Positions 6,154 to 8,627 of a DNA stretch of 8,627 bases are shown one piece after another; the stretch's first letter is position 1, and each line of letters opens with the position of its first letter. Source of the stretch: Phycisphaerae bacterium. Lineage in GTDB: Bacteria; Planctomycetota; Phycisphaerae; UBA1845. The DNA lies in the NCBI GenBank assembly GCA_029260155.1, contig JAJDDU010000069.1, forward strand, positions 1-8,627, written 5' to 3'. Below the pieces are notes generated by a model. That model worked only from the letters and a program-made list of their open reading frames with translations, had not been told where the DNA came from and ran no database searches. The position numbers were made by a program, and so were the translations under genes.

Positions 6154-7779
6154 CTAGTGGCCGTGGCCTGCGTGTGCACCGAGGCCACTGGTAACGATTT
6201 TCGCTTTCAGCTCGAACGCGCCGTGCGTGACGTAGCTTTGCCCCGCGACAAGACCGGATAGGATTTCGATGCTTGATTCATTGCTTCTCCCAACCTCGAC
6301 CGGTGTCGCCACGAATCCCTCGGCGGTGTCCAAAAACACGACGCGCGTGTCTGCCACTCTCTGAACCGCTGACTTGGGGATGACGACGGGAGCGCCCTTC
6401 TGCCCGATGGAGATTTCAGCGCTCACGAAGAGCCCCGGACGCAATCGGCCGTCTGGGTTAGGAAGAACGACGCGCGCCAGCGCCGTTCGCGTCTTCTCGT
6501 CAACAACGGGCGCCAAGTACGCTATGGTGCCGTGCACCGAAGGCATGCCGGTGCCGGCAGAAATAGTGACGGCCATGCCTTTTGCGACGTGGGGAAGATC
6601 CTTCTGGTATACGGCAATGTTGACCCACACCGAAGCCAGATCAGCCACCGTAAAAGCATCGGATTCGCCGCCGTGCTTTTCGCCCAGCACGAGATGCTTC
6701 TCAATCACAGTGGCGTCAAACGGAGCGCGCAGCGGGTACCACGCAAGCCTCTCCTCGGCTTTGTGCAGGTCAACATTGCCGGAGTCACTTACGCCAGCCC
6801 CATGTTGCGCGCAGTTCTTGCAGTTCGGATCAGTACACGCGACCTGCTGTGTAGTCGGAGGATTCTGAAGTTGGGCCTGATCATCCAGTTCCGCTACTCC
6901 TTCGGTGGTAAGCCCCAGCAGGAAGAGGCGCCGGCGTGCGCCGGTCAATTCGATCTCGCGGATTCGTCGCGACCGCTTGGCTTCGAGGAGGTCTCGCAGG
7001 ATCTTGAAGTCGATGCTGTCACGCGTTGCGGCGTAGAGGGCATCGGCTTTCTTGAACTCAGCCTCTGCTGTTTGATAGTCTCGCTCGCTTGCAATCTTCT
7101 TCTCGAAGAGCGGCCTTTCCCGGAGATACGCAGCCTCCGCCAACACCAACTCGGCATACGCGGATACGAGGATGCTGCGGTTCTCACCCATGGCGGTCCC
7201 GCTCATGTCGCGCAGCGTCTCTAGCGAAGGAGACGACTTGAGAACGCCCAGCAGTTGGACCGTGTTGTCGTGGACTGTTTGGGCGCGTGCGAGATCCACG
7301 GTGCAACAGCTAACCTCCGCCAACTTGGCGAGATAATCGACCTTGGCTGTGCCCAATTCCGCACTCTCAAGCCAGGCCATCACCTCGCCGGCGCGTACGT
7401 TGTCCCCTACTCTGGCGAGGACCTCTCGGGCGATGCCCGGTGCGCGAGGGACAATGTGCGCGACGCGGTCTGCATTGAGCGCGAGTTCACCGGGCAGGCG
7501 AATCAGGGCCGTCAACTGCCCGGATCCTGCCGTCGCCACCGTGACGCCAAACTTGACTCTCTCGTCGCTCGTGAGCCGAACGACCGACTCCGCGGCATGA
7601 TCGTCGCGGTCGTCATGCTCGTCGGGTTCGTCGTCGTCATGATCGCCGTGGTCGTGGCCGTCATGATCGTCGTGTTGCGCCATCGCGTACCCGTCCCGAG
7701 AGAAACGCGACCATGCGTTTGAGATCCCAAGAACGGCGACAGCTGCGACCAAGATCGCCAGGGTTGTTCTATTTCTCAT
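6154..7779 (-). CDS. Periplasmic adaptor (membrane fusion protein) of the RND efflux pump, CusB/CzcB type
   Basis: This 541-residue adaptor would link the inner-membrane pump to an outer-membrane channel. It has an N-terminal signal or anchor helix (about 5-22), then a His/Asp-rich segment (36-61, seven His). The first lipoyl half is at about 105-140 (VPRAPGIAREVLARVGDNV). A long alpha-hairpin (about 142-290) includes a CysCys pair at 158-159. A Cys-rich insert follows, with Cys315-x4-Cys320-x2-Cys323-x2-His326. The second lipoyl half is RAPFDATVIEKHLVLGE (351-367). A beta-barrel (about 375-455) and a membrane-proximal domain (about 460-530) follow, and the end is GAHAGHGH. The His clusters and the Cys insert suggest metal capture in the periplasm, as known for CusB-type adaptors. 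The start at 7779 has AGGA at 7787-7790. It lies 31 bases downstream of a small lipoprotein gene and 28 bases before the pump gene. Confidence 0.92.
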   Translation of the reverse strand: MRNRTTLAILVAAVAVLGISNAWSRFSRDGYAMAQHDDHDGHDHGDHDDDEPDEHDDRDDHAAESVVRLTSDERVKFGVTVATAGSGQLTALIRLPGELALNADRVAHIVPRAPGIAREVLARVGDNVRAGEVMAWLESAELGTAKVDYLAKLAEVSCCTVDLARAQTVHDNTVQLLGVLKSSPSLETLRDMSGTAMGENRSILVSAYAELVLAEAAYLRERPLFEKKIASERDYQTAEAEFKKADALYAATRDSIDFKILRDLLEAKRSRRIREIELTGARRRLFLLGLTTEGVAELDDQAQLQNPPTTQQVACTDPNCKNCAQHGAGVSDSGNVDLHKAEERLAWYPLRAPFDATVIEKHLVLGEKHGGESDAFTVADLASVWVNIAVYQKDLPHVAKGMAVTISAGTGMPSVHGTIAYLAPVVDEKTRTALARVVLPNPDGRLRPGLFVSAEISIGQKGAPVVIPKSAVQRVADTRVVFLDTAEGFVATPVEVGRSNESSIEILSGLVAGQSYVTHGAFELKAKIVTSGLGAHAGHGH

Positions 7780-7810
7780 CAGAGTGTCCTTCAATCGTTG
7801 GCAAAACCCG

Positions 7811-7966
7811 CTACAGGAGCAACGCCGACAAAACGCCGCGCAGCAGATCCGTCGCAAACGATTCCAATGTTGTGGGGTCGGCGAGTGTACAACCGCCCAG
7901 GAGCGTTACGCAGAGGATCGTCAAGACAGCGCGTATGAAACCGATTCGAGTTCGCTTGCTTCTCAT
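7811..7966 (-). CDS. Small (51-residue) lipoprotein of unknown function
   Basis: This short frame, easily missed by length cut-offs, encodes 51 residues starting MRSKRTRIGF. It has a textbook lipoprotein signal: a basic N-terminus (Arg2, Lys4, Arg5, Arg7, Arg12), a hydrophobic core (about 13-23) and the lipobox LGGC with Cys26 as the lipidated residue. The mature part is only 26 residues, ADP followed by a hydrophobic or amphipathic helix (LESFATDLLRGVLSALLL, 34-51). The ribosome binding site AAGGA (7976-7980) lies nine bases before the ATG at 7964-7966. The stop at 7811-7813 is 31 bases before the adaptor start, so all three genes (lipoprotein, adaptor, pump) look like one operon. Thr at +2 after the Cys has no inner-membrane retention signal. 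Function is unknown. It could be a pump accessory or a stress-exposed lipoprotein; a translated leader controlling the operon is another option. Confidence 0.72.
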   Translation of the reverse strand: MRSKRTRIGFIRAVLTILCVTLLGGCTLADPTTLESFATDLLRGVLSALLL

Positions 7967-8006
7967 GATTAGTTTTCCTTAAGAGTTCAGCCGACTGCAA
8001 TGCAAC

Positions 8007-8090
8007 GGGTGGCACGGTCTGGCGAAGCCAGGCCGTGGGACAGTCCGCGTCCTTCACGGCCTTGCTGCGCTCCGCAAGACCGTGCCACCC
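8007..8090. repeat. REPIN-like element: two inverted REP hairpins
   Basis: An 84-bp structure is bounded by a perfect 14-bp inverted repeat, GGGTGGCACGGTCT (8007-8020) and AGACCGTGCCACCC (8077-8090). Each arm belongs to its own hairpin. Hairpin 1 is CACGGTCTGGC (8013-8023), loop GAA, GCCAGGCCGTG (8027-8037), 11 pairs with one G-T. Hairpin 2 is CACGGCCTTGC (8055-8065), an 8-base loop, GCAAGACCGTG (8074-8084), with one mismatch. Two inverted REP units with a short spacer (8038-8054) is the defining layout of a REPIN, a non-autonomous element mobilised by RAYT transposases. It lies between the two pump genes' units, so it may also end or attenuate transcription or stabilise mRNA ends. No T-run follows. 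Copy number in the genome is unknown from here. Confidence 0.8.
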
Positions 8091-8144
8091 AGCGCCACCT
8101 AGGCCTCTCTTGATTGCACTTGGCTAAAGTGTTACGGCTGACGT

Positions 8145-8627
8145 TCATACTTTCCGCGACTTCCCTCCGAGCAGTGAGTAGAACACCGGTAGCACGAGTA
8201 GTGTCAGCATCGTCGATGTCAGAACGCCGCCGATGACGACTGTGGCGAGGGGACGCTGGACCTCCGCGCCGACGCCGGTGTTGAACGCCATTGGGACGAA
8301 GCCCAACGCAGCCACCAACCCAGTCATCAACACGGGTCGAAGACGTACCATGGCCGTTTGTTCGATCGCTTCGTACATCGCCACGCCCCTATCGAGCAGA
8401 CTCCGAAGGTACGACACGAACACCATGTCTCCAAGCACGGAGACGCCGGACATCGCCACAAAGCCGACGCCGGCTGATATACTGAACGGCATATCCCGGA
8501 AGTGCAGTGCGAAGATGCCTCCGACAGCGGAGAGCGGAAGCGTCATAAAGATACGGATCACGTCCGTGACTCGACCGTATGTGATATATAGAAGAAGGAA
8601 GATCAAGCTGAGCGCAACCGGCACGAC
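8145..8627 (-). CDS. C-terminal part of a second HME-RND efflux pump (cut by the right edge)
   Basis: The 160 visible residues are the end of a CusA/CzcA-family protein, open to the window edge. They cover about four to five transmembrane helices: VALSLIFLLLYITYGRV, RIFMTLPLSAVGGIFALHF, ISAGVGFVAMSGVSVLGDM, LRPVLMTGLVAALGFVPMAF and VVIGGVLTSTMLTLLVLPVFYSLL. The blocks LRPVLMT, GAEVQRPLA and the final LPVFYSLLGG match the same blocks of the complete pump (LRPVLMT, GSEVQRPLA, IPAVYGWLGG), so the two are paralogues, not duplicates. In TM11 this copy has Ser-Val-Leu-Gly-Asp where the complete pump has Ala-Val-Gln-Asn-Gly. It ends with SRKV and stop at 8145-8147, 178 bases before the lipoprotein start. 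Metal is unknown. This is a tandem pump arrangement on one strand. Confidence 0.93.
   Translation of the reverse strand, partial: VVPVALSLIFLLLYITYGRVTDVIRIFMTLPLSAVGGIFALHFRDMPFSISAGVGFVAMSGVSVLGDMVFVSYLRSLLDRGVAMYEAIEQTAMVRLRPVLMTGLVAALGFVPMAFNTGVGAEVQRPLATVVIGGVLTSTMLTLLVLPVFYSLLGGKSRKV

Noticed and set aside
7967..8006. Possible promoter for the lipoprotein-adaptor-pump unit
   Set aside because: TTGCAT/TTGCAG-like and TCTTAA-like hexamers can be picked out, but match and spacing are too poor to call a promoter with confidence.
7791..8057. 88-codon minus-strand frame overlapping the small lipoprotein and half of the REPIN
   Set aside because: It starts inside the repeat element, has no ribosome binding site and no domain features. 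The alternative frame at 7811-7966 has a full lipoprotein signal and a good start context.

Overview
The window is GC-rich, gene-dense bacterial DNA from a Gram-negative organism, because it carries RND-type efflux pumps and their periplasmic adaptor. The exact lineage cannot be proven. A planctomycete-like origin is my best guess, from three soft clues: an archaeal-type cofactor-independent phosphoglycerate mutase, a tiny lipoprotein with a helical tail, and an AAACGAACCCA-type motif in the non-coding stretch. None of these is decisive.

Left part (1-1260, minus strand): a toxin-antitoxin operon in HigBA order (toxin first). A Gp49/HigB-like RelE-superfamily toxin (827-1189) is followed 2 nt later by an unusually long antitoxin with two helix-turn-helix domains (165-824). 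Its control region is very legible. It has a near-consensus sigma70 promoter (TTGACA, 17 nt, AATAAT) with one ATCGCA-N4-TGCGAT palindrome centred on the -10 box and a second one overlapping the -35 box. Downstream, the first 19 codons of another minus-strand gene run off the left edge. Centre-left (1261-1834): 574 bases without a convincing gene. Then (1835-3031, plus strand) comes the phosphoglycerate mutase/phosphotransferase-family enzyme ApgM, whose 3' end overlaps the convergent pump gene by 23 bp.

Right part (3009-8627, minus strand): a heavy-metal efflux cluster. Reading in the direction of transcription, there is the C-terminal end of one HME-RND pump (8145 to the right edge), then a REPIN-like double hairpin (8007-8090), a previously easy-to-miss 51-residue lipoprotein (7811-7966), a His/Asp-rich membrane fusion protein with a Cys-rich insert (6154-7779) and a complete CusA/CzcA-type RND pump (3009-6125). 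The last three are closely spaced (30 and 28 nt), so they probably form one transcription unit. The adaptor would collect metal in the periplasm, the RND pump would drive export with the proton gradient, and an outer-membrane channel must be encoded elsewhere because none is visible here. Metal specificity is unresolved: key pump residues mix CzcA-like and CusA-like features. The most interesting unexplained items are the small lipoprotein, the Cys/His insert and His cluster of the adaptor, the tandem-HTH antitoxin with its paired operators, and the REPIN.
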